A model generated the notes under the pieces. The model worked only from the letters and a program-made list of their open reading frames with translations. It was not told the DNA's origin and did no database searches. Position numbers and translations under genes: made by a program. From Datisca glomerata (taxonomy: Eukaryota > Streptophyta > Magnoliopsida > Cucurbitales > Datiscaceae), in assembly GCA_003255025.1 (NCBI GenBank), contig QANY01002360.1:248001-312000 (forward strand): a DNA stretch of 64,000 nucleotides. Direction: 5' to 3'. The stretch's first letter is position 1. Every line of letters begins with the position of its first letter. Below, piece by piece: positions 1 through 11,061 of the stretch.

Positions 1-600
1 ATATATTAAGCTGCAATTCTAGTTTAGCAATTGAATTGCAGCAGAAATGAAATCAATCTTAATTTACAATATAATTATAATTCTAATATTAAACAAAATT
101 ATTTTTCTACCCTCGTATGAAATTAAGCAAAAACTATTTATCTCCCATTTTCTCTCTCATTTTATTAATTTTGATTAAAACTAACTTTATTAAAGTTTAG
201 TTTAGCATTATTAATTAATTTAAATATTAATAAAATAATTAAAATTAATGTTAACATTTCATGTCAAAATATTTTTTCGTTCTCTCTTATTTTACTTTTT
301 TTAAATTTAGTCTTACATTATTAATTAATTTAAGTATTAATAAAAATGATTAAAATTAAAGTTAAAATTGCACATTAAAATATTTTTTTACATGTTATAT
401 ATAACAAAACTGATATTTAAGTAACTTCTTATTATTTTCATAAATTTATAACAAATTTTAACATAGTAATAATAAATTAACATCCTTCACTTCATAGATT
501 ATCATGCACAACCAAACATGATAATCATATTTTATAAGCAATTAATTATTATCAATTGAATTGCTATGGTCATTCTAGATGGCGTGAACCAAACACCCCT
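1..600. repeat. AT-rich DNA with probable right end of a TIR (MITE-type) element
   Basis: No gene is seen. The right edge ends in a motif that reads on the minus strand AGGGGTGTTTGGTTCACGCC, the style of terminal inverted repeat common in plant MITEs. Just inside it the bases AGCAATTCAATTG recur in inverted form near position 30, so the left terminus probably lies outside the window. The segments at about 190-290 and 305-395 are diverged direct repeats of each other, both built around ATTATTAATTAATTTAA. The superfamily cannot be assigned because the left end and its duplication are missing. Confidence 0.35.
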
Positions 601-853
601 ACATATCAAATTAGCTCCATTAGATTAAGGACCTGTAATTTAGGCCCCAATCTTTTTGTAAATTTGTCTGATGGTTAAATTATCTTATTTATTTATAGTA
701 AACCTTAAGCTTAGTAGTCATATTCATATTAATTTGCTACAATTCTAATTTACTCACGATTAAATGAGTGACTCACTTTTAAAAAGCGAAGCAATCTAGA
801 ATTACCAAAAGAAATCAATCCTGACGGGTAGTTGATTTTTTTTTTCAAATTTA

Positions 854-1470
854 TGTTGCAGCAGAATACAAATATGGAACGAATTTTCCAGGAATTATTA
901 GGTTGAGCATGAACTAGGCCGCTCTCTTTAAGACATTTCGTGGCTCTGCCCAAAGTGTGCAAGCTGTTCTTCTGCCCCGTCGTCCCCAAGATAAAACAGC
1001 CTAGAATCGCCTCTGTCTTGAACCTCCTCTGCACCAAGGAAGACCAAAAACAAACTCCTAAAAAACCGCTCGAAAACAAAAGTATAAGATCTCAAAATAA
1101 GAACCATAGAAGGAATGAAGAATACTTTTTTTGTTTTCAAAATTAGGGCTTCAAATATTTTGTATCTTCAAAACAATGAACTCTGATCCTATTTAAAGAA
1201 ATTTTTCCAGCCAAGAAGGAGTTTGAAGAAAACGGAAGAGATCGTTGGAGTGGCTAAATTCGTGAAGGAAATCGTGATTGGTTGAGGAGAAAATCATGGA
1301 GAGAAGATCTTTTTTTTTGTTTCAAAAAATCCAAAAACAGTCTTCCTCTGTTTTTTTCTTTTCTGATAAACCAAACCAAAATGACATCCGCTTTTTTTCT
1401 TTTTTTTTATGCAGAAATATACTCGCGTGACAAGCACATGGTTTCTAAAACATTGACATTTGCTCCAACA
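854..1470 (-). repeat. 3' LTR of the Copia element at 854-3541
   Basis: Aligns by eye with 2948-3541 along its whole length, with scattered substitutions and small indels (for example an extra CAG near 859). Inner border is the polypurine tract at about 1471-1482. The open frames reported over this LTR on both strands are fortuitous. Confidence 0.85.
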
Positions 1471-2039
1471 ATCCCCCATTTTAATTTTTTTAAAACATTT
1501 TTCCATCGAGCAATATAATAAGATCATGCATAACCAAAGGTGTCTACAGACTTGAACCTTTACATAGTATTGATGAACTAGATTTTACTAGACTAACTAG
1601 TAGTTTTGAACTCTATCTCTATAACATCACACACATGATTCTTTTAAAGTGAAGTCAAAGACCCGTGCCTTAGGCCCATGCATGTATATCCCAATTTAGT
1701 GAATGCTCTAGAGATCTTGCCCATAGTTCCATAAGATGCGACCACACTACCACATTCACTTAGGTGAGCTCATAAGAGTACTCGTGTAGCTAGGTTCCCC
1801 TACTCCACTTAGAGTTATAGAACTCATTAAGAGTATGTAAATAACTCACCCTTCAATCGCTTTAGGTTTTCATGGTTTAAGACATTTTGAATGGAACAAA
1901 TAACTATTCGATAGCATGATTCATCCAACATCACTTCATGACTTGTTATTACCCATTGAACCAATTTTTTTAGATCTCCAGGTCATTGGTTGGATTACCA
2001 TCATGAACAACTCATTAATCTAAGGGCTTAAGTCTCATT

Positions 2040-2430
2040 GCATTAGAAGTTTTATAAACTTTATCTTGAGCCAATCATTTCATCAAATGATCGGCCAAAT
2101 TTCATCAGACCGTACATGATCTACTCTTACAGATCCTGTAGAGAGAAGTTCTCTAATAGTATTGTGTTTGCGACGTATTTATCAAAGTTTACCATTATAA
2201 TAACGGTTTTGAACTTTGGCAATGGCCGTAATACTATCACAGTGGATCAAGACAGGTAGAATCGATTTTTCCCATTAAGGAATTTCAGATAACAAACATC
2301 TCAACCATCCTGCTTCCTCAGTAGTAGAAGCTAGTGCTATCATCTCAGACTCCATTGTAGACTGAGGTAAAATAGTCCGTTTCTTAGACTTCTAAGAGAC
2401 AACACTAGCTGCTAGTTCCAATCAGCATCG
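2040..2430 (-). pseudogene. Copia ribonuclease H / pol C-terminal remnant
   Basis: Minus-strand translation in broken frames recovers the pattern of the Copia ribonuclease H domain: a change-of-clothes region (SLQ..ES/TE-type, then ASTTEEA-like and WL), an IHCDS-like acid motif and a (K/R)HN-type segment before the end of pol. Stops and frameshifts make it non-coding. It follows the truncated gag directly, so a large internal deletion removed the middle of the polyprotein. Confidence 0.55.
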
Positions 2431-2479
2431 CAGAGTCCTTCCAGGACATCGGCAAACTTGTGATAATGCAATCCAAGGT

Positions 2480-2922
2480 TCATTGTCTTTTTAGGTACCT
2501 CATGACCCCTTCAATAGCATGCCAATGTTCTATACTAAAATATCAATAATCTGATATTTTAGGTACCGGCTGACAACATATTTCTTCATTCCGGCCTCCT
2601 CCGTGTCATATTTCTTCTAAAGTGCATCCCATATATTCCTTTGTAGATTTGTTAGACAAAAATAGTCATACAAATCATCAGACAAACCATTCGGAATAAA
2701 GTTCTTGCAGAGAAAATCATTTTCAACCCACGAGTCATGTTGCATGGTTTAAGTTTCAGATGGCTTTTCAGGCAGAGTGGGTTTTTCAGAAGTGCAGACA
2801 TAGGAAACTTTTTTCATGGTAAGGAAAAACATTTTTTTTTGCCTCCATCTTTTAAAATTAGACCCTTCAAAACGGAGAGGCTTGTTCAGGTCAACAGTTG
2901 CAGAATCGTGTTCAGAAGTCAT
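2480..2922 (-). pseudogene. Copia gag N-terminal remnant
   Basis: An ATG at 2922-2920 opens a frame beginning [20 protein letters not shown], followed by N-F-K-R-W, the usual start of Copia gag (LxxFxGxNYxxW). Further on, a segment resembling the gag core (Y-D-Y, then W-ALEKKYDTEEAG) and a YLK motif are visible, with interruptions. It starts about 25 bp inside the 5' LTR, consistent with a short leader. Confidence 0.6.
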
Positions 2923-2947
2923 GGCAAAAGAGACGTCTTAAAATTGT

Positions 2948-3541
2948 TGTTGTAGAATACAAATATGGAACGAATTTTCCAAGAATTCTTGGTTGAGTCA
3001 CGAACTAGGTCGCTCTTTTTAAGACGTTTCGTGGCTCTATTCAAAGTGTGCAAGCAGTTCGTCAGCCATGTCGTCCTCAGGATTAAACAACTCAGAATCG
3101 CCTGTCTCGAACCTCCTCTCCACCAAAGAAGACCGAAAACAAACACCCAAAAAGCTACTCGGAAACAAAAGTATAAGAACCAGATAAGGAATGAAGATTT
3201 TTTTTCAAAATTAGGGCTTCAAATGTTTTGTATCTTCAAAACAATGAACTCTGGTCCTATTTAAAGAAATTTTCCAGCCAAGAAGGAGTTAGAAGAAAGT
3301 GAAAGAGGTCGTTGGAGCGGCTAAGATCGTGAAGGAAATCGTGCTTGGTTGGGGAGAAAATCATGGAGAGAAGATTTTTTATTTTCTGTTTCAAAAACAC
3401 CAGAAGACTTGGTCTTCCCCTATGTTTTTTCTTTTTTGATAAACAAACCAAAATGACATTCCTTTTTTTTTTCTTTTCTCTGAAGGAATATACTCATGTG
3501 ACAAGCACATGATTTTTAAACATTCACATTTTGCTCCAACA
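2948..3541 (-). repeat. 5' LTR of the Copia element at 854-3541
   Basis: Partner of the LTR at 854-1470. On the minus strand it starts TGTTGGAGCAAAATGTG next to the duplication ATTTA and ends in CTACAACA. Differences from its partner are frequent enough that the insertion is not recent. Confidence 0.85.
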
Positions 3542-3546
3542 ATTTA

Positions 3547-4924
3547 TGTTTTATTGATTTATCACGAATTTTACTTATTCTAAACATTACAATTTTAAAT
3601 TATAATCAATTTTTTTATAGATTATCATTCATAATCAAATATATCTATCATAATTGTTACCAATTTAAATGTCATAGTAATCAATTATATGTTTCACATA
3701 TCAGACCCATTAATTCAATTAACTTATCTTCATATTCCGTTAAATGCACTTTGAAAACTAAAATGCCATATTTTTTAATTCTCATATAAATACCAATCAC
3801 TCTCATTAATTATTCTTTAATAAAATAAATTATGTAACTTAAATGCAATTAAGATAAACACTTTAACATCCATGGACTAATGAAAACAAGACGGAAGGAA
3901 TAAAGGTAAGAAAGAAATCACGTGTTATTTAATCAGTTAAAATTATAATTACAAAATTATATGGTTTAAAGCAATTATATATCTTTGAATGAAATCTAAT
4001 ATGTATTTATCAATTTTACGTACAAATAGAGTTTCCTATATCATTTTTCTTCACTTATTTTAGAGAGCATATGTTTAATACTTTTCACCTTTTAAAATTT
4101 ACATTAACTAAATTGTTTAATTTATCAAACCTATAAAAGGACTTAGAGGATGAAGAAACTTTTAAACTTTCACAATACGCTTCTATGTTTTTTCTTTCTA
4201 GATTTAGAAATTAAAAAATAATTATTGTTTCAAACAAAAAAATATTCGAGTAAATTACTAATACATCTATAATATATTAAAAGTGAGATACTTAGAAAAA
4301 TCATTTTCAGACAACTTTATTCATGTATTTATTTACTAATCCTATAATACCCCTTAAAAGTACATGTTGTCACGCTCTTATTAGTTGGTGTTAGTCTCGA
4401 ATAAAATAATTAATAAAATTCTCATTTATATTATCTCTCATTAAATTTGAGAAAAAAATTAATATCCACTTATATGTGCCATTGAATAATAACTAATTAT
4501 GGAGATTGATTGGTTGTTTTTTAATCTTTATGTTCAAATAATGACTATAATGGTCTAAAAATTATAATAATAGCAATTATAAACAATTAATAAGCTACTA
4601 ATAACTCATTTCATAATAGTAGTTATATACAAGTTTACTATATATAAACTACAATCTATTTATAATTTATCATATCTATAATCTATAATATATAAAAAAA
4701 TTACAGACAAATTGTCCACATATTATTTGTAAAACCTCTTAAATGATAATCTAATTATGTGTAGTTATCTGGTTGGTAACATTTTGTTGTAATTTTACCA
4801 GATAATATGTATTTGAATATGTGTGTGTATACACACATATACGTTATATATAAAAAAATTAAGAAATAGATAATAAAATAATCATTATATAAATATACTA
4901 TATTGATGTCAAAAACTTCAGGAG
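3547..4924. other. AT-rich intergenic DNA, no gene seen
   Basis: No open frame here resembles a protein. The stretch consists of short A/T runs and TA-rich tracts, including a TGTGTGTATACACACA palindrome near 4820-4837. I see no clear transposon ends. Confidence 0.6.
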
Positions 4925-5590
4925 TGCTGATATTTGTCTTCTTTGGTAAATACGCTCTACCTCCTGGCCGAGGATTCACAAAACACACACAAACAACCCA
5001 AAGACAAGGAGGACCGGGGGTGGTTGTCTCGCCTAAGGGCCTCCGATGCCTAAGTCAACATCCTAGCATTATTTTGACATAGTTTCCCCATGGGATAAAT
5101 GACAAATCTCTTTCCTTCATAGATGAGGGTATTTGTACCTAAACTTTTATGGAAGAAGTGTGTCAAGGAAGTCTTGGGAGCATGCTGGGGAAGTTTCCTG
5201 GGACACGAGATATGTCCTTGATTGGACGGGAGGAAGACGACATTTGACATAAAGTGATGGACATTAATTGTCGACTGTGCTTTCGAGCTGACATATCGGA
5301 GGTTGATTTGATACCCTACAGTGATAGTTGGACCAGCTAGGTGCTCGGGTTTGTGGGGAGGTACCATCTGGGATGTTACTTTGGGCGAGTAATGATAACC
5401 CTGGTACTCGGGGTTATCTGGGCTCTTTTCACGAGCTCGATCCTTGCTATTTTACACAAGCTAGGGTATGTGCAACCCGATCTCTTTCGAGGTTGATTAG
5501 GCGATGTCGATTCTTTTTCCTTTAAGGCCTTCCTTTGTTATTGGCTCCCCGCTGTGGTACGACACGTGTTGTCACGTCATTGATGATCGA
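4925..5590. repeat. GC-richer patch, probable LTR-derived repeat
   Basis: Base composition changes sharply from the surrounding AT-rich DNA. Phrases such as CTCCTGGCCGAGGATTCAC and GGGCCTCCGATGCCTAAGTC, and several GGTGCTCGGG-type boxes, are of the kind found in promoter-bearing LTRs of plant retrotransposons. No partner copy, polyprotein or duplication is visible, so it may be a solo LTR or fragment. The open frames over it on both strands look like chance. Confidence 0.35.
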
Positions 5591-5691
5591 GAAAACACCT
5601 ATAATAAACTAATATATGATAATTCAATAACACGACACATTTTATATATTGGACTTTATACTTAGTTCTCATTGTTGCAAGTGTGCTCTTA

Positions 5692-6617
5692 GGGCTTGTT
5701 TGGTAGCCCGTAATGTACAGTCATAAGGGTAGAATAATATTATTTTTGTATTGTTTAACGTTTGATAAAAATATAGAGCATGTACTAGCTAATACGGTGG
5801 AACTCTTTAGTCCCAGCCAAATGGGATAATTTAGTCTCATCCTTTTAGGGGGATTACGTGGGATTAAGAAAAATAAAACTGAAGACTCAAGGAGACCAGG
5901 GACCACACGAAAGCTTCATTCCTGCCGATGAAGCGTCGTTCCTGCCAGTGAAGCTTCGTTCCCGCTGATGAAGCTTCATTCCTGTAAGAGCAGCCTCTCC
6001 TTCTTTCATCTCTCTATTTTTCTCCCTCTATCTTTCTATTTTCAATTTTCTCTGTCTTGCCCAATCCTCTTAACCCAACAATGGAAATCGCATAAGTTAT
6101 TTGGGTTTGTTGCATTTTTAATTTGGTTGTGATCTCCTATACAATTTGGGTTTCTTGCATTTTTATCTGAAGAAAAATTTCGTTTGGCTATTGGTCTTCA
6201 TTCGACTGTGTTATTGTGCATCTGTTGGGTTTTTTCTTTCTTTTCCTGTGCATTATTGATTTTTTAATTGTGTTTGTATCAATCATTTTTTCATGAAACT
6301 TTTTTAGTATATTAATTTATTGTTATAATTGAATGGATTTTAAATTTACCATTATATAGCATGAATTAAATAATTTATTTTATAGTTGAAAATGTAAAAT
6401 AATATATTAATGAATTTCAAATAGACTTTTGTGGATCAAATCATGACAAACAGATTTACAATCTAGTACTATGATGTTCTAAATATTGTATAAGTGTTAC
6501 AATTATTAAAATAATACAGCACAAAATACTTGACAATATTATTTAATTCAATATAATTACATTATAGTATAATCTGACAGATTTAATACAGTACTATCCT
6601 AATTGCTAAACGAGTCC
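5692..6617. mobile_element. Harbinger-like non-autonomous TIR element
   Basis: The left end GGGCTTGTTTGGTAGC and the right end, read on the minus strand as GGACTCGTTTAGCAAT, form imperfect terminal inverted repeats. They are flanked by TTA at 5689-5691 and 6618-6620, the 3 bp TTA/TAA duplication preferred by PIF/Harbinger elements. No transposase is encoded. The interior contains a tandem repeat (5908-5980) and a pyrimidine-rich stretch resembling a plant 5' leader, which may be captured host sequence. Confidence 0.6.
5908..5980 (+). repeat. Tandem repeat of about 23 bp, roughly three to four copies
   Basis: Units read GAAGCTTCATTCCTGCCGAT with variants (GAAGCGTCGTTCCTGCCAGT, GAAGCTTCGTTCCCGCTGAT). 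The array lies inside the TIR element at 5692-6617. The alternation of GAAGC and GCTTC gives each unit weak dyad symmetry. Confidence 0.75.
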
Positions 6618-6620
6618 TTA

Positions 6621-7400
6621 CTAGTACTATAAATCACAGATTCAACATCTTCATCGATCTTACAAAATATTTTTATAAAAATATATAACACGGGTGACGA
6701 ACGTGAGGTACATCAAACATTTGAAAAAGAAAAGAATAATTTCCACACAAACAACTTTTTAAGCATCAAACAAACTTGGGATTCATTTACTGAGCTCAGC
6801 TCTGATATCTCGATTATTTGGGGTGGGGACTGTTTTTTGTCAGTGGCTAGTTTTCTTCTTCTTGTATCTATTGTAGCAAAATATATATATGTATATATAT
6901 AATATATCCCAGCTGATCAAATACAACTATTTATTTATTTGTTTCTTCACACTATTTCAAATTATGAAGAATGAACAAATTTCATAATTTCAAGTTTTAA
7001 TCATGGTATAGGTTCATCTTTTCAATACGAAAAATATTTATTAATTAACTTCGAATTGCTTATTGATTCTTTTCACCTATAAAGTATCTTATGATAATAA
7101 AGAATACTACATAAAATTATCGTTGGAATATAAAAGCAAATAATGAGTGGATATAAAGTCTTTTATAATATTAACCATTGAAAACTATTTTTTAATATAA
7201 CACATATATTAAATGATAATATTACATTTTCGTGTGAATTATTGAATTATCTAACATGAATAATCAAACGAAAGAAAAATCAAAATATTATCTCAACATA
7301 ATGTGAAATTTTCCTAATATGACAAGTATATGAGATTATGATATCGCGAGTAGATTGCTTTACTTAATAATTTATTTGATACAGAAAAAGCCAAAGAGCC
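6621..7400. other. AT-rich spacer upstream of the MIR396 promoter
   Basis: No gene or transposon end is recognised. The stretch includes a TATATA tract near 6880-6905 and otherwise random-looking AT-rich sequence. Confidence 0.5.
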
Positions 7401-7424
7401 AGAAAAGCAAAGGTGATAGAGACA

Positions 7425-7800
7425 GGGACTGAGTTAGGGGAAAGACTCAGCTGAGTAGGGGAATCGTCGGCGCACAATACGGCGTACAGGCCGGAAGTGG
7501 GGTGAATCGGGAACTGTTACTGCTCACATCACTATTCTTCAGTCATCGGAAACCAAATGCCGTAACTTAAAAAAAAATAAAATTGCATATTTTGATCGTC
7601 ACCATTCAGCCCTACTGTCCCCACGTAACAGGTACCCTATCTTAAAGCCACGTGTCCGCCAGAGCTCCGTACGCTAACACCTTCTCCCTAGGGAATCGTA
7701 AGCACTGATCACATTTAGACGTGCCGTGATTCTATTGGTACTTCGCACGTGCGACTAACCGCACGAAATGGTATCAATCACTTTCGGTTAACGAGTCGTA
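7425..7800 (+). promoter_or_regulatory. Probable MIR396 promoter with two G-boxes
   Basis: GC content rises abruptly here. CACGTG occurs at 7649-7654 and again at 7746-7751, the G-box bound by plant bZIP and bHLH factors; CCACGTAAC at about 7620 is a related core. Downstream, 7830-7920 is a CT-rich tract typical of plant 5' leaders. No convincing TATA box is seen close to that leader, so the start site is only roughly placed at about 7780-7850. The assignment rests on position before the miRNA hairpin. Confidence 0.5.
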
Positions 7801-7930
7801 CCAAACCCAACTCATCCTTTTATCCTAAGCCCTTCTCTCTCTCACTGCCTCGGACCTCTCTCTTTCTCTCTCTACATTTTGTTATCCTTCTTCTTCTTCA
7901 TCTTTGCTTTGCTTTGCTTGGTTTTCATAA

Positions 7931-8065
7931 ATGTCTGTTGATATTTCTCATCGGCCAATTGCTTCTTCGAATTCCATTTCCTTTACCAAATTGAATTTCA
8001 TCGGTAGGGTTCTAGAGAGAGAGAGAGAGAGTAACAGAGTGAGGAAGAGTACTGAGGAAGAGTGA
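7931..8065 (+). CDS. Small ORF (44 codons) in the predicted pri-miR396 leader
   Basis: The ATG at 7931 (context ATAAATGTC) opens 44 codons, starting MSVDISHRPIASSNSISF, and closes at TGA 8063-8065, 65 bases before the mature miRNA. It runs through the GA-rich repeat, giving an ERERE-type tail. It resembles no family I know. Short ORFs in plant pri-miRNA leaders sometimes encode regulatory peptides (miPEPs), but most are unproven. It could equally be chance within a leader. Confidence 0.2.
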   Translation: MSVDISHRPIASSNSISFTKLNFIGRVLERERESNRVRKSTEEE

Positions 8066-8122
8066 GGAGAGAGGGTTTATCTGAAGAAGAGAAGAAGGAA
8101 GAAGAAGATAGTAAAGTCGTTG

Positions 8123-8260
8123 CATGATTTTCCACGGCTTTCTTGAACTTGGTACTTAGGAATATATTTATATATAATCTTTGGCTCTGTGTGTTTCTTC
8201 CTCTTCCATCTTTGTATAATATATCGGTACAAAGCTCAAGAAAGCCGTGGGAAAACATGG
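8123..8260 (+). ncRNA. MIR396: MIR396 precursor hairpin
   Basis: The 5' arm carries TTCCACGGCTTTCTTGAAC and two further T residues (8130-8150), matching miR396 except for G instead of A at position 7. The 3' arm at 8234-8254 contains GCTCAAGAAAGCCGTGGGAA, the near-perfect complement, so the duplex extends over about 33 bp (8123-8155 with 8228-8260) with a loop of roughly 72 bases. A C in the star arm pairs with the variant G. miR396 is known to direct cleavage of GROWTH-REGULATING FACTOR mRNAs through Argonaute 1 and so limits leaf and organ cell proliferation. The CT-rich leader and G-box promoter upstream support a plus-strand transcript. A minus-strand open frame covering the hairpin is a shadow. 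Confidence 0.93.
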
Positions 8261-10889
8261 ATTTGATTTTCTTTTATATCGCAAATTAAAATTCATCATA
8301 CCAACTACCAAGGTAAAATACTCTTATCCTTCCTAACCTTCTTTCATATTTTTTTATTTCCTTTTTCTTTTAATGTTTTTCTGATATTTTGTCGAAAAAG
8401 AAGAACATAAATTGAGTAAGAATGCAGATCTGATTTGGCTGTGTGGAACCTGTGATAGATTTAAGTTCTGTGGAGAATGTGTGTTATTCATTGTCAGATC
8501 TGGATTTTAATGCAAATTTTAAAAATTGACCATGATTTATTTAAATTTTAATTGAATAAGTGATATAATGATGTTTTATATTTGACTAAAATGGTTTTAT
8601 AGATTAATTATTTATTTATTTATGAATGATTGGCATGTTAATCGGTCAATTAAAGCTTTCAAGTCTGTGTTGTGGTCAGTGTAGAATTATCCAATAATAC
8701 ACAATGTAGGCTGATTAGAAGTATGTTAATTATACTCCAATATGTTGCTTGATTACGAATTATGAGTTAAGCAACCAAAATTGTGAAGAATTTTACACTT
8801 TGATGGAAAGGAAATGAAGTAATGATAATGAAGTTTAACTGCCTAGACGTTGGTTTTCTTGTACTTAATTATTAATCACTTCTTTCGTTCATTTCATTAT
8901 CCTTATTTCTTCTTAGCTTTCTGAAATTCAAACATAACCTTGGGGTGGGTGATGCATGAGATCAGTTGAGATAGGACGTTGTCTAAGGAGTGAGATGATA
9001 TGACTGTTGAAAATAGACGTACGTGAAGCTCAACCGGCTGGCCATCTATACCAATTCATCAGGTTCATGTCATGCTTTCTGGACCCCTTCAAAATTCAAA
9101 TTCATGTCCTTTTAACCTTAAGATTCCATCGTCCATCTCTTTTCCTTATGTCACCGAGAGTTACTTTCATGTCATTTTTTATAAACATGTTAAAATATTT
9201 CGTTCTTCTTCAACTCTTGCTCTTGGTGTTTTTTCTGTAATTGAATATATTATTTTTGATTTAGCTACAAAAGTTAAGTGATTTGCAAAAGTCTGAGTGG
9301 TGAGTTAGCCAAAATGGGAGAAGAAAAGTGAGTGTTTTTATTGCCATTAAATGAGGATTAAATTAATGAGACAATTTTAGATGCTCTTTTGCATAGAATG
9401 ACAGAAAATATACAATGAATGAGAACATTATAATTAATATTTATCAGAGTGGACCCTTTATGATTTGTCCAGAAACGGGCAGATTGTGACATTCTGTCGG
9501 CCTTTAATTCCCCATTTATGAGGACGGCCTCTCTTTTCTTGATTAATAATTTTTTCTTTCCATGTTACAGAAAAAGCAAAAGAGATCACTGTGACTAATT
9601 GGATGTATACATTCTTCTTTTTCATTGTCATCTTCTCAAAGCAGTATCTGTACACTGCACTTTTGGTGCATGAACACATATATTGTCCGCCATTGTTTAA
9701 TCAGATTAAGAATTTTCACTTGCTAGCTTGACTGGCATGCATCTTTATTCACTATTTAAAGGCAGGGTGTGGATATGTGTGTGTGTATATATACATATAT
9801 TAGTCCTCCATGGATTTAGTCATAATTCATGTGTATGTGATTTTATTTTACAGAATATCCGTACCTTATTGGTAATTTTTCTTTAATATTCAATATAGTC
9901 TACAATTAATATACTTATGTTGTACAATAATTTTTGTTCTTATCATGATCAAATATATAAATATATCAAAGTATTATGACCATTTTCTTATTAACATGTT
10001 GTTTGATTACAATAGTTATATTTGTGTGTGTGTGTGTGTCAGAGGATGATGATCATTCATTCTCTCATTTACATGTTTGAACACATGTTGTCTGATTACA
10101 CAGTTGAACTCGCTCAATTATATCAGTAAAAACGTTTATATCTTCTATATAGAACAACTAGCTAGTAGTATACATGCAAACACCAAGAGTCTGTTTTTTT
10201 CCTCTAAATTTTCTATGTCCACTAAAGAATAAATCTAAGTTAAAAACCCTAAAGTGATTAGAAAATGTCATGAAAACAACATAATAATATCAATGATTTG
10301 AAAATAAATCAAAAGAAAATAATAAATAGAGAAAATAGAAATTACATTTTACTTAATTTGTACTGGAGAGTATATGTTAGTTAAGAGATCTTAAACGTAT
10401 GTGCATAATTACTCTTTCTTTCTATAGTTTTAACCTTAAAAGACGTTTTTTATGATTTCAGTAAAACTGGAAGGAAAAAAATAGAAAAGGGAAGGGGAAA
10501 GCAAAAATCTGACATATTCGTTAAAATTCTTCATCAGAAACCAATAATATGTGACATACATCTAAGAGTTTAGGAAATTTACCCATAACAAGAAACATTA
10601 TAGAAGCACATTTAAAGATGTTTTACACAGTTTGAGGGATGTTTTACACATAAAAGTGATTTAAACATTATTTCGTTATAACTACTGAGTGGCTGTTTAG
10701 TTTGAAGTAATCTCAAAATCTTCTAAAAAATATAATGTGTTTTATTATATTTTGAAAACATGTTTTTAGTAAGCATTATATGTACATCGTGAGTAAGTGA
10801 TTCCAAGCGTATATATACATACTGATAATTGAAAAGCACAAATCAAACAAGTTTAAGTTAAATAAATAATGTTTTGTAATGCATGGGAA
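8261..10889. other. Intergenic DNA downstream of MIR396, no gene seen
   Basis: The first few hundred bases probably hold the tail of the pri-miR396 transcript and possibly an intron (the sequence AAGGTAAAATACTC near 8310 looks like a donor). The remainder has no frame with recognisable protein features. A short GT tract lies at about 10024-10040. Open frames at 9007-9240 and 9458-9679 have no known motif. Confidence 0.5.
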
Positions 10890-10890
10890 G

Positions 10891-11061
10891 CGCTTTGAAA
10901 AGAGAAACTTATGCATAAAATTGCGCTTTGAAAAGAGAAACTGTGTTAAGGAAGTGTCTCTTGATTGATTATGATAGGACTTCCCATGTTTCATAGGAGA
11001 GCTTCCCATGTTTCATAGGAGAGCTTCCCATGTTTCATATGAGAGCTTCCCATGTTTCATA
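10891..11061 (+). repeat. Two short tandem repeats, including a 22 bp minisatellite
   Basis: GCGCTTTGAAAAGAGAAACT occurs at 10891-10910 and, 12 bases further on, at 10923-10942. From 10980 to 11061 the 22 bp unit CTTCCCATGTTTCATAGGAG plus AG is repeated three times with one change and then a partial fourth time. No coding function is apparent. Confidence 0.9.

Larger units (their letters stand above)
854..3541 (-). mobile_element. Ty1/Copia LTR retrotransposon, internally deleted, minus strand
   Basis: Two diverged copies of a roughly 600 bp sequence (854-1470 and 2948-3541) bracket an internal part of about 1.48 kb. Read on the minus strand each starts TGTTGGAGC and ends with CAACA, the TG...CA rule for LTRs. 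The flanks are an exact 5 bp duplication, ATTTA at 849-853 and at 3542-3546. A purine-rich tract (AAAATGGGGGAT on the minus strand) lies just before the 3' LTR as a polypurine tract should. The interior holds only a gag start and a ribonuclease H remnant, so protease, integrase and most of the reverse transcriptase are gone. I see no clear initiator-tRNA primer-binding site. The element depends on relatives for any movement. Confidence 0.88.

Noticed and set aside
7749..7994. 81-codon leucine-rich plus-strand ORF before MIR396
   Set aside because: The L/S/F richness comes from the CT-rich leader, and nothing resembles a known protein.
7998..8258. 86-codon minus-strand ORF over the MIR396 hairpin
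   Set aside because: It is the antisense of the hairpin and of GA repeats; the miRNA explains the sequence and no protein motif is present.
9007..9281. Two overlapping hydrophobic ORFs downstream of MIR396
   Set aside because: Overlapping frames of similar length, no motif, no leader or splice context; treated as chance.
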